From the NCBI RefSeq assembly GCF_963668475.1, contig NZ_OY764544.1:1426001-1490000 (forward strand): a DNA stretch of 64,000 nucleotides, in the 5' to 3' direction. Below the pieces are notes generated by a model. The model worked only from the letters and a program-made list of their open reading frames with translations. It was not told the DNA's origin and did not search any database. Below are positions 18,310 to 27,227 of this stretch, in pieces. Position numbers and translations under genes: made by a program. Source of the DNA: an uncultured Methanospirillum sp. (GTDB lineage Archaea > Halobacteriota > Methanomicrobia > Methanomicrobiales > Methanospirillaceae). How positions within the stretch are numbered: position 1 is the first letter of the stretch; the number at the start of each line of letters is the position of its first letter.

Positions 18310-18819
18310 TCATGCCAGGATGGCAACCGTATCAGCCCAGGCTTCAAGTCCTGTCCTGATAGAATCTGCCTCATAGCTGGAGAGAGTGACACTGTCCCTC
18401 TTGAATGTCACCGAGTAGAGTTCCCCATTACTCGCATGAGCCTTGATGGTGCAACTGAATGAGTCTTCAGACGAATCACGGGAAGCGGTCACACCGGTCC
18501 CCATACCGGTAGTGATCGCTGCAGCACCTGTAATCTGGGTCACTGCAGTGTTTACCGCTGCCATCGTTGGCCCCCGGACAGGAATGCTCCCGACTGTCTT
18601 CGCTTCCGCATTCTCATACACGATGGATGCAGAGTATGACTCCTTCGACTTCTCGACCGCTGGTTTTGCGACTCCTGCTGACTCGTAGGTAGTACATCCC
18701 CACGGATTATTGTCCAGAACATCCTGGACAAGTGCATTGAATGCGGAATAGTCGGCAATCGGAGTTGCAAGTTTTCGAACAGCTGACTTCACCACACTTT
18801 TCTGCGTAAAATCTCCCAT
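18310..18819 (-). CDS. Hypothetical protein, possible structural protein of the element
   Basis: The ATG at 18817-18819 follows GAGGGAAAA, and gives 169 residues. The sequence (MGDFTQKSVVKSAVRKLATP ... VRGPTMAAVNTAVTQITGAAAI) is alanine- and threonine-rich without a signal peptide or known motif. The composition resembles coat or tail proteins, which is only a suggestion. It is the first gene of the leftward three-gene unit. A TATA-like GGGTATAAAAGG lies about 50 nt upstream. Confidence 0.55.
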   Translation of the reverse strand: MGDFTQKSVVKSAVRKLATPIADYSAFNALVQDVLDNNPWGCTTYESAGVAKPAVEKSKESYSASIVYENAEAKTVGSIPVRGPTMAAVNTAVTQITGAAAITTGMGTGVTASRDSSEDSFSCTIKAHASNGELYSVTFKRDSVTLSSYEADSIRTGLEAWADTVAILA

Positions 18820-18994
18820 TTTTCCCTCTTGTCGCTTGTATTGCGACACTATCTCATAGGTGGCAGGGGTATAAAAGGTTCGAAAGACGTAGTCAAAAAC
18901 GAAAAATAAAGGCCTGGTTTTAAAAAATAACTGAGGAGAAGAGCACCCCTATGTACATGATCTCGAATCGTACAATATATATGAATTTTTTGAT

Positions 18995-19189
18995 ATGGAG
19001 CAGATTACATCAGTTTTAGATGTGGTAGATGGTGTAGGCTGTGGATTCTATTATATCTTTTTACTTTATGACAAAATCAATCCAAAAGATTTAGAAAGAT
19101 ACGGAGATTACAGTGTTTCACTGCCTGGGTACGAGAGTGAAAATCTCAGGCAGGAGGATGAGAAGATGACAAGAGGAGATAAAGAATGA
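18995..19189 (+). CDS. Small hypothetical protein
   Basis: The 64 residues (MEQITSVLDVVDGVGCGFYYIF...) have a short hydrophobic stretch and an acidic-basic tail (QEDEKMTRGDKE). The stop overlaps the start of the next frame by 4 nt (ATGA), the pattern of a coupled gene pair. The family is unknown. An AT-rich promoter-like stretch (ATATATATGAATTTTTTG) precedes it. Confidence 0.4.
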   Translation: MEQITSVLDVVDGVGCGFYYIFLLYDKINPKDLERYGDYSVSLPGYESENLRQEDEKMTRGDKE

Positions 19190-19368
19190 TGTACTCCCCG
19201 TCAGATGGATTCGCTTGGGGGCTTATCACCGAGGGGAGTAATCAGGTATTACAGTCTGAAATTTTAAGCATATCTATCAGGACTGGTTGTGAGTTACGGC
19301 ATGATTTTTTGGTAACACCTGATGGTATCGATCCATGCAACTCCTCCCGGAGGAGAATTGATGCCTGA
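19186..19368 (+). CDS. Small hypothetical protein
   Basis: The 60 residues start MMYSPSDGFAWGLITEGSNQV. It overlaps the upstream small gene by 4 nt and the downstream PD-(D/E)XK-like gene by 8 nt, so it fits a compact early operon of an element. No motif was recognised. Its reality rests on this packing alone. Confidence 0.35.
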   Translation: MMYSPSDGFAWGLITEGSNQVLQSEILSISIRTGCELRHDFLVTPDGIDPCNSSRRRIDA

Positions 19369-19702
19369 AAGACCGGATTATCGAACCAAACGGACGGCTG
19401 AGTACAGCGCCAGGGATCTTCTTACCAGATATGGGTACACCGTTATCAGGGTGGCACAGAGCCACTCCCATGAGTCAGCTGGGATTAACCTGATAGCCTG
19501 GGACAAAGATGGTGATATTCTCTTCATTTATGCCAGATCATGCAGGAGAGTCTCTTTCATGAAGGATGTTCATGCCCTCTGCAGACTTGTTGTGCTTTAC
19601 CGGTATCCTGGAGCGCTAGAATACTGGATCAGGTGCAAGGCAGGATGGAAACGATATCTGATCAGACCCGGAGGTGCATTCCCTCTTCAGGTGCTATCAT
19701 GA
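19361..19702 (+). CDS. PD-(D/E)XK nuclease-like protein (Hjc/YraN-like)
   Basis: Start at the ATG 19361, which follows GGAGGAGAATTG. The 113 residues begin MPERPDYRTKRTAEYSARDLLTRYGYTVIRV, then GINLIAWDKDGDILFIYARSCRR, the layout of Hjc/YraN-like restriction endonuclease folds (helix, then strand-turn-strand with D-Xn-ExK). The expected aspartate in DLIAW is Asn here and the ExK position reads IYARS, so catalysis may be lost. It could bind DNA in replication or recombination of the element. It precedes the primase-helicase gene by 94 nt. Confidence 0.55.
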   Translation: MPERPDYRTKRTAEYSARDLLTRYGYTVIRVAQSHSHESAGINLIAWDKDGDILFIYARSCRRVSFMKDVHALCRLVVLYRYPGALEYWIRCKAGWKRYLIRPGGAFPLQVLS

Positions 19703-19796
19703 TACCTATTTTTACCTTCTTCAGAGTACTGCCTCTGCTTCTATCAGCAACAGGACCAGGTATTGCGGCCATAAAGACCCATGGGTTGGGGAAGAC

Positions 19797-22700
19797 ATGA
19801 CTGGTGATCCCCAGTATGATGAGATCCTCAGGACCCTGAAAAGCCTTTTTTCACCGGGTCAGGTCATTGAGGTCAGGATCCTCAGTGATGATGGAGTTTC
19901 ATCCGGGTACTTCAACGATTTTGAGATGGCAGCTGTCGCTATCGGAGCACAGGATCGCGATCCAAGGGGACATGGTATGTATGTCACGCTGAACGAGGTC
20001 AGCAGTGATCTCCTTGCTCGTCGGGCGAACAGGATCAAGTATCGCATCGGTCGACAGGATCAGACCACTGCAGATGTTGATATTGTCCACCGCTGGTGGT
20101 TGCCCATAGATATCGATCCAGTACGAAGATCCGGTATTTCATCGTCAGAGCCAGAGCATGAGGAGGCTTTGCATCGGGCAGAAGTGATCAGACAGTTTCT
20201 GGCAGAACGGGGATGGAAAGAACCCATCGTTGCCGACTCAGGCAATGGGGCACATCTCCTGTATGCTCTCGATCTCCCAAATGATGAGACCAGCAGAGAC
20301 CTGGTCAGATCAGTGCTTGAAGTGTTGGATAACCGGTTTTCTGATGAGAGGTGCAGGGTTGATACCGCAAACTTCAACGCGGCCAGGATCTGGAAAGTTT
20401 ATGGAACCACCTCCCGGAAAGGTGATAATCTGCCTGACCGTCCACATCGGCGTGCAGGAATTATCTCCGGTGCCGGGGAGAGGAGAGAGATTATGGTCAG
20501 CGATCTCGTATCCCTCATCGCAGATTCTTCAACTGATCAGAAGAATCCATCAGAAAATCTGAACGACCGGCATGATCACAGCGTGAAATCGCAGTCATCA
20601 TTCCGGCCTTCAGACTCTACCTGTTCAGGAGGGCGATCAATTCCTGACCTAGGGGCATGGCTTACCAGGTATGGTCTCTCATACGAGTCAAAACCGTACC
20701 AGGGAGGAATACTCTTCTCGCTTGATTCATGCCCGTTCTCTGAGGCTCACAGGGACGGTGCATATGCAATTCAGTTTGAGAACGGTGCGATATATGCCGG
20801 ATGCCATCATGATTCATGCGGGAGCGGACGACAGAGATGGCCTGAACTTCGGGCAAAGTTCGAAGATCATGGGCGTTGTGTTGACGAGTGGATTGCATCA
20901 ACGCGTCGTTCACGAATACGGGCCCGGCTCATTGCAGAAGGGAGAATAGACCCTGATGATGAGAGTGATGATACCCAAAAACCAGGACCATCTACGAATA
21001 CTAAGGCCTCTGAACCTGGTGTAGAGGCTGATGCAGATGATAATGATCTGATTCGGCACCGAGCTCAGGAGATACTTACCACCGGAGACCCACTTGCCTT
21101 CATTCTTCAGACATTTGCTCATTCTCATGAGGGGGACCACAGTGTTGGTGAATGCCTGGTTCATTCACTCGCTTCCAGACTGGTCATCAACAGCAAAGGG
21201 CTGCATGTCTCTATCACGGGTGAATCAGGAAAAGGAAAGTCTCATGCCATTGAGACGATGAAGTCCCTGATTCCGGCAGCATATCGGCTTGAAGGGCGTA
21301 TGAGTGACAAGGCCCTCTTTTACATGGATGATCTTGTTCCCGGCACGGTGATCACTCTCGATGATGTGAACCTCTCTGATCAGATGCAGGAGATTCTCAA
21401 GGGTGTGACCACATCGTTTCAAAAGCCATTCCCATACAGGACGGTGAGCAAGGATCGCAAACCGCAGATATGTACAATCCCTGAACGGTGTGTCTGGTGG
21501 ATCGCCAAGGTTGAGGGTGCCGGAGACGACCAGGTCTTTAACCGGATGCTCACCTGCTGGATAGATGATACACAGGAGCAGGACGACAAGGTGCTTGACC
21601 GGACACTTGCAGCTGCCGGACAGTTCCCCGGGTCCCCTACGCAGGAGTCTGATGATGTGCTGGTCTGTAGAAAGATCTGGGAGGAGATACAGCAGGTCTG
21701 GGTTGTGATTCCATTTGCCGAACGAATCAGGTTCCAGTCATCAGAGAACCGTCGAAATCCAGATATGCTTCTTGATCTTACCAGAACCAACGCTGCCCTC
21801 TGCCAGCAGCAACGTAAGAAATGTACCCTGAATGATACCTGCTGCGTGATTGCTTCAGAGAGAGATTTTTATGAGGCAGCACGGCTCTATGTCGGGCTGA
21901 ACGGGGAAGATGGAGGACAGGCACACAAACTGACAAAGCGTGAGTCGTCACTCCTATCAATCATCGCTTCTCTGAACCGTTCGGAGATTACAGTAACTGA
22001 ACTTCAGGGAACGACCGGTTGGACAAATTCGACGATTACTAAACTGATTCACGGATACCGGTCATATGGCAAGTCATACTCAGGTCTGCTTGAGAAGTGT
22101 CCTGCCATATCGTTTCTTGATCGGACCGAGTCACGGGGTGATGGTGGTTGCACGACGCATCGCAGGTCAAAGGCCTATCTCTGGGATGAAGGCCTGTACG
22201 AAGCCTGGATGAAGGGAGGATTGATCTGGCTTGCACGAGAAGAACAGGATCATGACCAGATTCAACCTGGTGACGGGGGCGGAGATGCTCAAACCGGTGC
22301 AGAGGTGAGGACAGAAGATGATCAAATCTCGGAGAAGACCGAGCCGAACACTGATACCTGTTTTGCGACTTCGGAACGAAGAGTTGAGAAGGATGATGCC
22401 ACGGAACCCAGTTCCTGTATACAGGAATCTGGTGTCTGTATCAGTTCTCTCTCTTCTGGAATGTTTGTAAAGACCGGTGAGTTTCCAACACATGAACCCT
22501 GCTGTGTATGTGGGAAAAGACAGACACAATACATGGAACGGGCTCATGAGAGCTGGCATGATGGCACGGCAACAGGTATGCTCCTGTGTAGTTCGTGTTA
22601 TCAGCGGCTGATCTCACGAGAGGCTGCAAGAATGGTTGCACTGCCCGGAGTTATTGAGCCGGACCGTATGGTCAGGCTTCAAACGGCTACCAGAAAATGC

Positions 22701-22832
22701 GATCTCTGTTCGCTGATGCCCGCGGTGTGGTCTGATCCAGAATCGAAGACCCACTTGTGTGATGCATGCTATCAGCGTGAAGTAGAGAGGGTTTCTGCTG
22801 AAAGATCCAGGTCCTGTACAAGTCCTCCCTGA
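19797..22832 (+). CDS. Primase-helicase replication protein of an integrated element
   Basis: A 1011-residue protein from the ATG at 19797, preceded by TTGGGGAAG. Residues about 75-245 form an archaeo-eukaryotic-type primase region: HRWWLPIDIDPVRRSG (metal-binding Asp pair), VADSGNGAHLLYALDLP and FNAARIWKVYGTTSRKGDN. Next comes a zinc-binding segment (CPFSEAHRDGAYAIQFENGAIYAGCHHDSCG). A P-loop ATPase follows (SITGESGKGKSHAIETM, Walker B VITLDDVNLSD), then a helix-turn-helix (TVTELQGTTGWTNSTITKLI). The last 130 residues add two CxxC pairs of a zinc ribbon type (CCVCGKRQ/CSSC and CDLC/CDAC). Such proteins start replication of plasmids and viruses. It lies upstream of the origin-like zone at 23498. 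Confidence 0.8.
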   Translation: MTGDPQYDEILRTLKSLFSPGQVIEVRILSDDGVSSGYFNDFEMAAVAIGAQDRDPRGHGMYVTLNEVSSDLLARRANRIKYRIGRQDQTTADVDIVHRWWLPIDIDPVRRSGISSSEPEHEEALHRAEVIRQFLAERGWKEPIVADSGNGAHLLYALDLPNDETSRDLVRSVLEVLDNRFSDERCRVDTANFNAARIWKVYGTTSRKGDNLPDRPHRRAGIISGAGERREIMVSDLVSLIADSSTDQKNPSENLNDRHDHSVKSQSSFRPSDSTCSGGRSIPDLGAWLTRYGLSYESKPYQGGILFSLDSCPFSEAHRDGAYAIQFENGAIYAGCHHDSCGSGRQRWPELRAKFEDHGRCVDEWIASTRRSRIRARLIAEGRIDPDDESDDTQKPGPSTNTKASEPGVEADADDNDLIRHRAQEILTTGDPLAFILQTFAHSHEGDHSVGECLVHSLASRLVINSKGLHVSITGESGKGKSHAIETMKSLIPAAYRLEGRMSDKALFYMDDLVPGTVITLDDVNLSDQMQEILKGVTTSFQKPFPYRTVSKDRKPQICTIPERCVWWIAKVEGAGDDQVFNRMLTCWIDDTQEQDDKVLDRTLAAAGQFPGSPTQESDDVLVCRKIWEEIQQVWVVIPFAERIRFQSSENRRNPDMLLDLTRTNAALCQQQRKKCTLNDTCCVIASERDFYEAARLYVGLNGEDGGQAHKLTKRESSLLSIIASLNRSEITVTELQGTTGWTNSTITKLIHGYRSYGKSYSGLLEKCPAISFLDRTESRGDGGCTTHRRSKAYLWDEGLYEAWMKGGLIWLAREEQDHDQIQPGDGGGDAQTGAEVRTEDDQISEKTEPNTDTCFATSERRVEKDDATEPSSCIQESGVCISSLSSGMFVKTGEFPTHEPCCVCGKRQTQYMERAHESWHDGTATGMLLCSSCYQRLISREAARMVALPGVIEPDRMVRLQTATRKCDLCSLMPAVWSDPESKTHLCDACYQREVERVSAERSRSCTSPP

Positions 22833-22886
22833 ATGCCTTTCGGGTGGAAGGCAGGGAGATATGGGCGGTATTTTGCGGGTTTTAAC

Positions 22887-23081
22887 ATGATGAGGCCAGA
22901 TACAATACGGTGCAGGGTGATTCGGTGCCCTCACCTTCAATGGGAATGGTATATCACTGCAACACCCTCGCATAAGAAGCAGAGGCGACTTATCTGCACG
23001 TTAATCAACAAGCAGCCAAGTAACATGTACTTCTGTCCGAAAAGCGAGCAGTCTGAACCAGTGATGGGGGAGAAGAGATGA
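22887..23081 (+). CDS. Small basic Cys-containing protein
   Basis: The frame gives 64 residues from ATG ATG at 22887 (MMRPDTIRCRVIRCPHLQWEWYITATPSHKKQRR). It is basic with scattered Cys and His residues. It ends in an ATGA overlap with the gene at 23078, which supports translation. The frame is open back to 22833. The family is unknown. Confidence 0.45.
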   Translation: MMRPDTIRCRVIRCPHLQWEWYITATPSHKKQRRLICTLINKQPSNMYFCPKSEQSEPVMGEKR

Positions 23082-23401
23082 GCAGGTTCGTCGAGAAGGT
23101 AAGAGAGGCTGATCCGTATGAACTCTGCGGGAGAATGATCAGGGACAATGATCAGCTGATTGTGTTTATCGATGGGGTTGGCAGGTTCTGCCTTCAGATG
23201 AATGCAGTCTGGTCTGTGATTCTCAGTCTGGGACCTGGTGAGGTATCAGGCCCGGTCCATGGAATTTTCAGGCTTTCTGAGAGTGGCAGGGGTTTTTATC
23301 TTGAGACCGGAGGGGTTCTTTATACAACTCCAGTAACACGAGTACGGGCAGTTCTCTCCGGTGATAACCGGAAAGCTCCGGTTATGCGATACATTGGATA
23401 A
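23078..23401 (+). CDS. Hypothetical protein of the element
   Basis: The 107 residues (MSRFVEKVREADPYELCGRMIRDNDQLIVFIDGVGRFCLQ...) appear soluble and beta-rich. No motif was recognised. It is coupled to the preceding small gene by a 4-nt overlap and closes the rightward replication operon just before the origin-like repeats. Confidence 0.5.
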   Translation: MSRFVEKVREADPYELCGRMIRDNDQLIVFIDGVGRFCLQMNAVWSVILSLGPGEVSGPVHGIFRLSESGRGFYLETGGVLYTTPVTRVRAVLSGDNRKAPVMRYIG

Positions 23402-23497
23402 AGCCTCTGGATGCTTCAGCATCTTAGAACACAGATCTTTTTTTAATTTTTTTCTATCCCTGCACCCGTGGTTCTTATTATCATGAGCAGCGGTTGG

Positions 23498-23689
23498 GCG
23501 GGAAAATGCGGTGGTGTGGCTGGTCAGGTAGGATATCACCGCGGTAAATCTGCGGGAGTACAGAGGATATACTAAGATATAATAAAATATTTATTATTAT
23601 ATTATAGAGAGAGCGGGAATGAGAGTGTATAGAGGAGAGAGAGCATGTGTGTCATACTATCTGTGAGTGAAAATTTCCCGCTTTCCCGC
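23498..23689. repeat. Origin-like zone: GCGGGAAA iterons around an AT-only stretch
   Basis: GCGGGAAA or a near match occurs at 23498 (GCGGGAAA), 23552 (GCGGGAG), 23613 (GCGGGAAT) and, on the minus strand, twice in tandem at 23674-23681 and 23682-23689 (TTTCCCGC TTTCCCGC). Between them lies a run of about 30 consecutive A/T bases at 23577-23605. Repeated protein-binding sites in both orientations flanking an easily melted segment, immediately after a primase-helicase operon, are the layout of a replication origin. No experimental origin of this kind is known to me. Confidence 0.5.
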
Positions 23690-23744
23690 AATGGAATAAA
23701 TCGTGGGCCCATATCCACGGCGATCTGGAAATAAATGGATTATT

Positions 23745-23861
23745 ATGAGAAGCATGAACCCGCTGGATGTGCAGAAGACACCGCCTGGCATTACATCAGG
23801 TCAGATGATCAACATCAACAGAAAGGCATATGATGTCTCAATAATTGCCATCCTGTGCTGA
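23745..23861 (+). CDS. Possible 38-residue peptide
   Basis: The ATG at 23745 opens 38 codons (MRSMNPLDVQKTPPGITSG...). No ribosome site and no family were recognised. It lies between the origin-like repeats and the histidine kinase. The remaining 23862-24050 holds nothing I can identify. Confidence 0.2.
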   Translation: MRSMNPLDVQKTPPGITSGQMININRKAYDVSIIAILC

Positions 23862-24050
23862 ATTTGTGATAATGACTCTGGTTGAATTATTGCATTCAAT
23901 TGAATAACCCTGTATGTAACATACCATTGAGGTAAACAAAATTTAGTAATTCAAGCCACAAGGTTCATATTATCTGAATGATATTGACACAGAGGATGAT
24001 ATATGTCCAATAAACGGTATTTGGTATAAGAACCGATATGGAAAACTCTA

Positions 24051-25763
24051 TCAATCCATGTTTATCTCAGGAGGAACCATAAATCCCCCATGAGGAACAG
24101 TCATCTCAAACCGGACTCCCGTTCCAGGTGTTCCGGTCTCTTGTATGGTGATTGAAGTAATTCCCAGAATCTCCCTCACAAGGAAAAGGCCATACCCGGT
24201 ATTTTTACCGAATCCTCTTGCAAATATCTTTTCTTTCTCCTTCGGGGCTATCCCTCCGCCATCATCCTCATAGATAATGAGAGCAGATTGATCAACTATC
24301 CTTGATGTAAGCGTGATTGTGGTGATATCTCTTCCATGTCGCAGAGAATTGTCGATAAGGTTGTAAAATACCTTTTCGATCAGCATATCAGCATAGATTA
24401 CCAGGTTTGCATCGATTCGGCAGGAGACTGATGATGGGACATTTCTGGTCTCCCATGCCTTTTTCATACCATCTGAAACCTTGTACCACCCGGGCTCGGC
24501 TATCCCGAGATCCTGGTACACTGATGTGAAATTGATGAGCTGCCGTATCATTGCGGTTGCTTCTTTCACCCTTGCAATTGATATCACAGCATGGGGCTGG
24601 TCACCGGAAATCTTTGCGATATCATCAATATAGAAGGATATGACCATGATCTGATTCAGGATATCATGACGGGTAATTGATGTTAAGAGGCCTAGTTTCT
24701 TTCCGGCTTCTCTCAGGGCATTCTTTGACTGTATTATCTCACTGACATCCCGCATGACAATCAGTCTGCACTCCAGCCGTTTAATAGAATCAAAAACCGG
24801 ATACATGTCGATTGCATAGAAATAGGAACATTTTTCGTACTGATGCTGGATGGTTGTATGAACAGGATCCGGGCCGGTAAGGCTGGGAGCTGACTCTGAT
24901 AAAAATGTTGTAATCCTGTTGAAATTTTCTCCGATAGGAGAAGCGTTCTCAAGATGCAGGATTGAGATCGCTGCATTATTGATCTCAAGGATTCGGTTTG
25001 ACGAATCCAGGACAATGATGCCATCATGAAGATGCTCAAAGATCTTACGATGGGGAAAATGGACGAGATCAAAGAACTGATACTGAAATATCTCGAGAAG
25101 AACAATGAGTCCGGCAAATGCCAGAATAATGGGTGTAATATCAAAGTCCGGATACAACCGGGGCATCAGATGATAATACGCATACCCCGCCAGGAGCGAG
25201 ATTATGACACAGATAAACAGAAAGGACTGAATAAAAAAAACTCTCGGTGAATTATAGAGAATGTAGATGAAGATGATTAAGCAGAAGAGAATAGAGAGGA
25301 AGATGTATGCACTCAGAACATCATACATAAAACCCGGAGTTATTGAGATTATTGTCAGTCCGTCAATCGTCAGGGTGTCTACTGCCTGATAATACCAGTG
25401 ATGGTATTCATTGGTAAAGTATGAGAGAAAACTGATGACCGGTATGAAGAAGATGAGCACCCGGATCTTCCAGGTGATAAGACGATCAAATCCCCCAAAC
25501 TTTAATGCAAAGAGGATGACAAAAGCCGGGATCCATGGAATTGCAAGATATTCTATCTTAAGATAGAGGATGTGAAGGGAAGGATCAAGTGCAGTTACCT
25601 CCAGGGCATAGAAAAATAACCACCAGGCGATGAGGAACATATAGAAACTGAACGTTCCTGAACCACGAACATCCCTGCGATTCCATGTGATAAATGCGAT
25701 AATTCCTGATATTATTGCAGATAAAAACATCAGGTAAAAGAATGGATAATTTTGAAACTGCAT
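24051..25763 (-). CDS. Membrane histidine kinase: 7TM sensor, PAS, HATPase
   Basis: The 570 residues begin with seven membrane helices (about residues 5-215) of the His-kinase N-terminal 7TM type common in Methanomicrobiales. A PAS domain (HLHDGIIVLDSSNRILEINNAA, residues about 240-345) follows, then the phosphoacceptor helix SITRHDILNQI, whose His is the likely phosphorylation site. The ATPase has NLIDNSLRHG (N box), EDDGGGI (G1) and GYGLFLVREIL (G2). It is an orphan: no receiver-domain gene is adjacent, so its partner is elsewhere. The signal is unknown. Confidence 0.9.
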   Translation of the reverse strand: MQFQNYPFFYLMFLSAIISGIIAFITWNRRDVRGSGTFSFYMFLIAWWLFFYALEVTALDPSLHILYLKIEYLAIPWIPAFVILFALKFGGFDRLITWKIRVLIFFIPVISFLSYFTNEYHHWYYQAVDTLTIDGLTIISITPGFMYDVLSAYIFLSILFCLIIFIYILYNSPRVFFIQSFLFICVIISLLAGYAYYHLMPRLYPDFDITPIILAFAGLIVLLEIFQYQFFDLVHFPHRKIFEHLHDGIIVLDSSNRILEINNAAISILHLENASPIGENFNRITTFLSESAPSLTGPDPVHTTIQHQYEKCSYFYAIDMYPVFDSIKRLECRLIVMRDVSEIIQSKNALREAGKKLGLLTSITRHDILNQIMVISFYIDDIAKISGDQPHAVISIARVKEATAMIRQLINFTSVYQDLGIAEPGWYKVSDGMKKAWETRNVPSSVSCRIDANLVIYADMLIEKVFYNLIDNSLRHGRDITTITLTSRIVDQSALIIYEDDGGGIAPKEKEKIFARGFGKNTGYGLFLVREILGITSITIQETGTPGTGVRFEMTVPHGGFMVPPEINMD

Positions 25764-26199
25764 GAGATACCTGTTTGTGTGGATATGTTCCGTTCAGTCA
25801 ATTCTCATGGAAACCTAAAATTTATGAGGACGTAGATAAACTGCCGACCTGGTAGAGAATATGACACGTCCCTGATATTTTCCAGCCCACAACGTTGTTT
25901 GAAATCCTCCTGCAGATTATTGAGGGATCATGAGGTTACTGGATACATTAACAGGTATTTGATTAATATTTTATTCAGGCGTTTGTAATCATTTTTCCTG
26001 TCTTTACAAACAAAGAATTATTTACCTATATTTCCCTATCCTGATAACTCAATATCCGTAGTTCGAATATATAATATTTTGCTTTATAGGCACCAGAACC
26101 AGATAACCCGGTTATGGGCACGTAGTATCAGGTCTGGTCGTCAATCTGATATCGGGAAAAAAGTGTTGTACTGATCGACCGAATGTAATCCGGATATAT
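25764..26199. other. 436-bp intergenic region, no gene seen
   Basis: This lies between the histidine kinase promoter and the 3' end of the Mop gene. It has AT-rich TATA-like runs around 26060-26090 but no open frame with coding character and no strong hairpin was seen. Confidence 0.35.
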
Positions 26200-26409
26200 T
26201 TAATCGACAGCGACCATTACTTCGCTTGCCTTGACAACCGCGTATGCTTCTTTGCCTTCTTTTAAACCAAGGTTCTCGACAGCATGTGCAGTGATCATGG
26301 CAGTGACAAGTTTCCCGCCACCGATGTCGATGACGACTTCTGCATTGACCGGACCCTTGGTGATGGACTTGATGGTTCCCTTGAGTGCATTACGAGCGCT
26401 GATCTTCAT
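26200..26409 (-). CDS. mop: Molbindin-like molybdate-binding protein (Mop/TOBE)
   Basis: A 69-residue single TOBE/Mop domain: MKISARNALKGTIKSITKGPVNAEVVIDIGGGKLVTAMIT and VENLGLKEGKEAYAVVKASEVMVAVD. Molbindins bind molybdate or tungstate oxyanions as ring-shaped oligomers in the cytoplasm, buffering or delivering the metal. The length is exactly one domain. A molybdenum cofactor gene (moeA) is 0.8 kb away, on the same strand. Confidence 0.9.
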   Translation of the reverse strand: MKISARNALKGTIKSITKGPVNAEVVIDIGGGKLVTAMITAHAVENLGLKEGKEAYAVVKASEVMVAVD

Positions 26410-26585
26410 TTTTTTACCTCTTTGGCTGCCTGATATAAGGCAGGTAATACATCATCTCCCTCCAATTGTTTAATACTTGTGGTTACACAGATAGTTTAAT
26501 GTAGTGACAGTATCAAGTATAATTTGATAAATTGGGGATTACATTTGGCATTCTGACAAATACCATCAGATTTCTAAAAAACATT

Positions 26586-26609
26586 TGTGTAATATACACA
26601 ATATACACA
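26586..26609. promoter_or_regulatory. Inverted repeat at the start of the RHH regulator gene
   Basis: TGTGTA at 26586-26591 and TACACA at 26595-26600 are exact reverse complements with a 3-nt spacer. ATATACACA then repeats directly at 26601-26609 and runs into the ATG. Ribbon-helix-helix proteins commonly bind such short tandem or inverted sites over their own promoter, so autoregulation is likely but inferred. Confidence 0.5.
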
Positions 26610-27220
26610 TGAAGAGACGATACAATATCACTCTCACTCCAGAGATGGATGAGAAGTTGAACAGGTTTGCGTATCTGACCCGTAAAAGCAGGAGTAGCCT
26701 GATCGAAGAGGCCCTTGAACAGTACCTTATCGATTCAGGTACTGATTTGCGCTCTCCAGAAGGGGATGAGATCGCGATCCTAAAAGAGCGGCTCGAGGTA
26801 CTGGAAGCAAAGCTTAACAGGATAGATAGAATAGATGGGCACGGACAGGTTAAGTGCCCGTGTCCATCAAGCGATACAGAGTATCATGATAGAACCCCTC
26901 AATTACTGCCACAGACTCCACCACCTCGCGTTTCAAAAAAAATTTACCCTGATACTTCACCAGATGAAGAGATACAATCAGTTATTGCAATTGACCCTGA
27001 TGGGTGGTACACCCAGTCACTAGTGAGTGAATTTCTGGATCAGTCTGTTTTGCAGAGTACAAGGAAGAGTATCGTCTCACTGGCGGTGACACGAGGAGAG
27101 ATGGAGACGAATGGGAAGAAGAGAAAAGGTTGCAGGATAAAGGGCTCATCTGCAATCAGGTGGATAATATCAATGAGAAAGAAGGAGAAACCACCGGTAT
27201 TCTTTCTGGGTTCTCCGTAA
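26609..27220 (+). CDS. Ribbon-helix-helix (CopG-type) transcriptional regulator
   Basis: Start chosen at the ATG 26609 (MKRRYNITLTPEMDEKLNRFAYLTRKSRSSLIEEALEQYL), which is the canonical RHH strand-helix-helix. The frame is open back to a TTG at 26585, but those codons lie in the repeat. A coiled segment (ILKERLEVLEAKLNRID) follows, then a basic C-terminal domain of unknown type (VSEFLDQSVLQSTRKSIVSLAV...). At 203 residues it is much longer than plain CopG proteins, resembling NikR only in having an added C-terminal domain. It lies between the mop and moeA genes. Confidence 0.75.
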   Translation: MKRRYNITLTPEMDEKLNRFAYLTRKSRSSLIEEALEQYLIDSGTDLRSPEGDEIAILKERLEVLEAKLNRIDRIDGHGQVKCPCPSSDTEYHDRTPQLLPQTPPPRVSKKIYPDTSPDEEIQSVIAIDPDGWYTQSLVSEFLDQSVLQSTRKSIVSLAVTRGEMETNGKKRKGCRIKGSSAIRWIISMRKKEKPPVFFLGSP

Positions 27221-27227
27221 CCTGTTA

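Noticed and set aside
22039..22973. Several antisense frames over the primase-helicase C-terminus and beyond
   Set aside because: They are shadows of a strong coding frame, caused by its GC-rich codon use.
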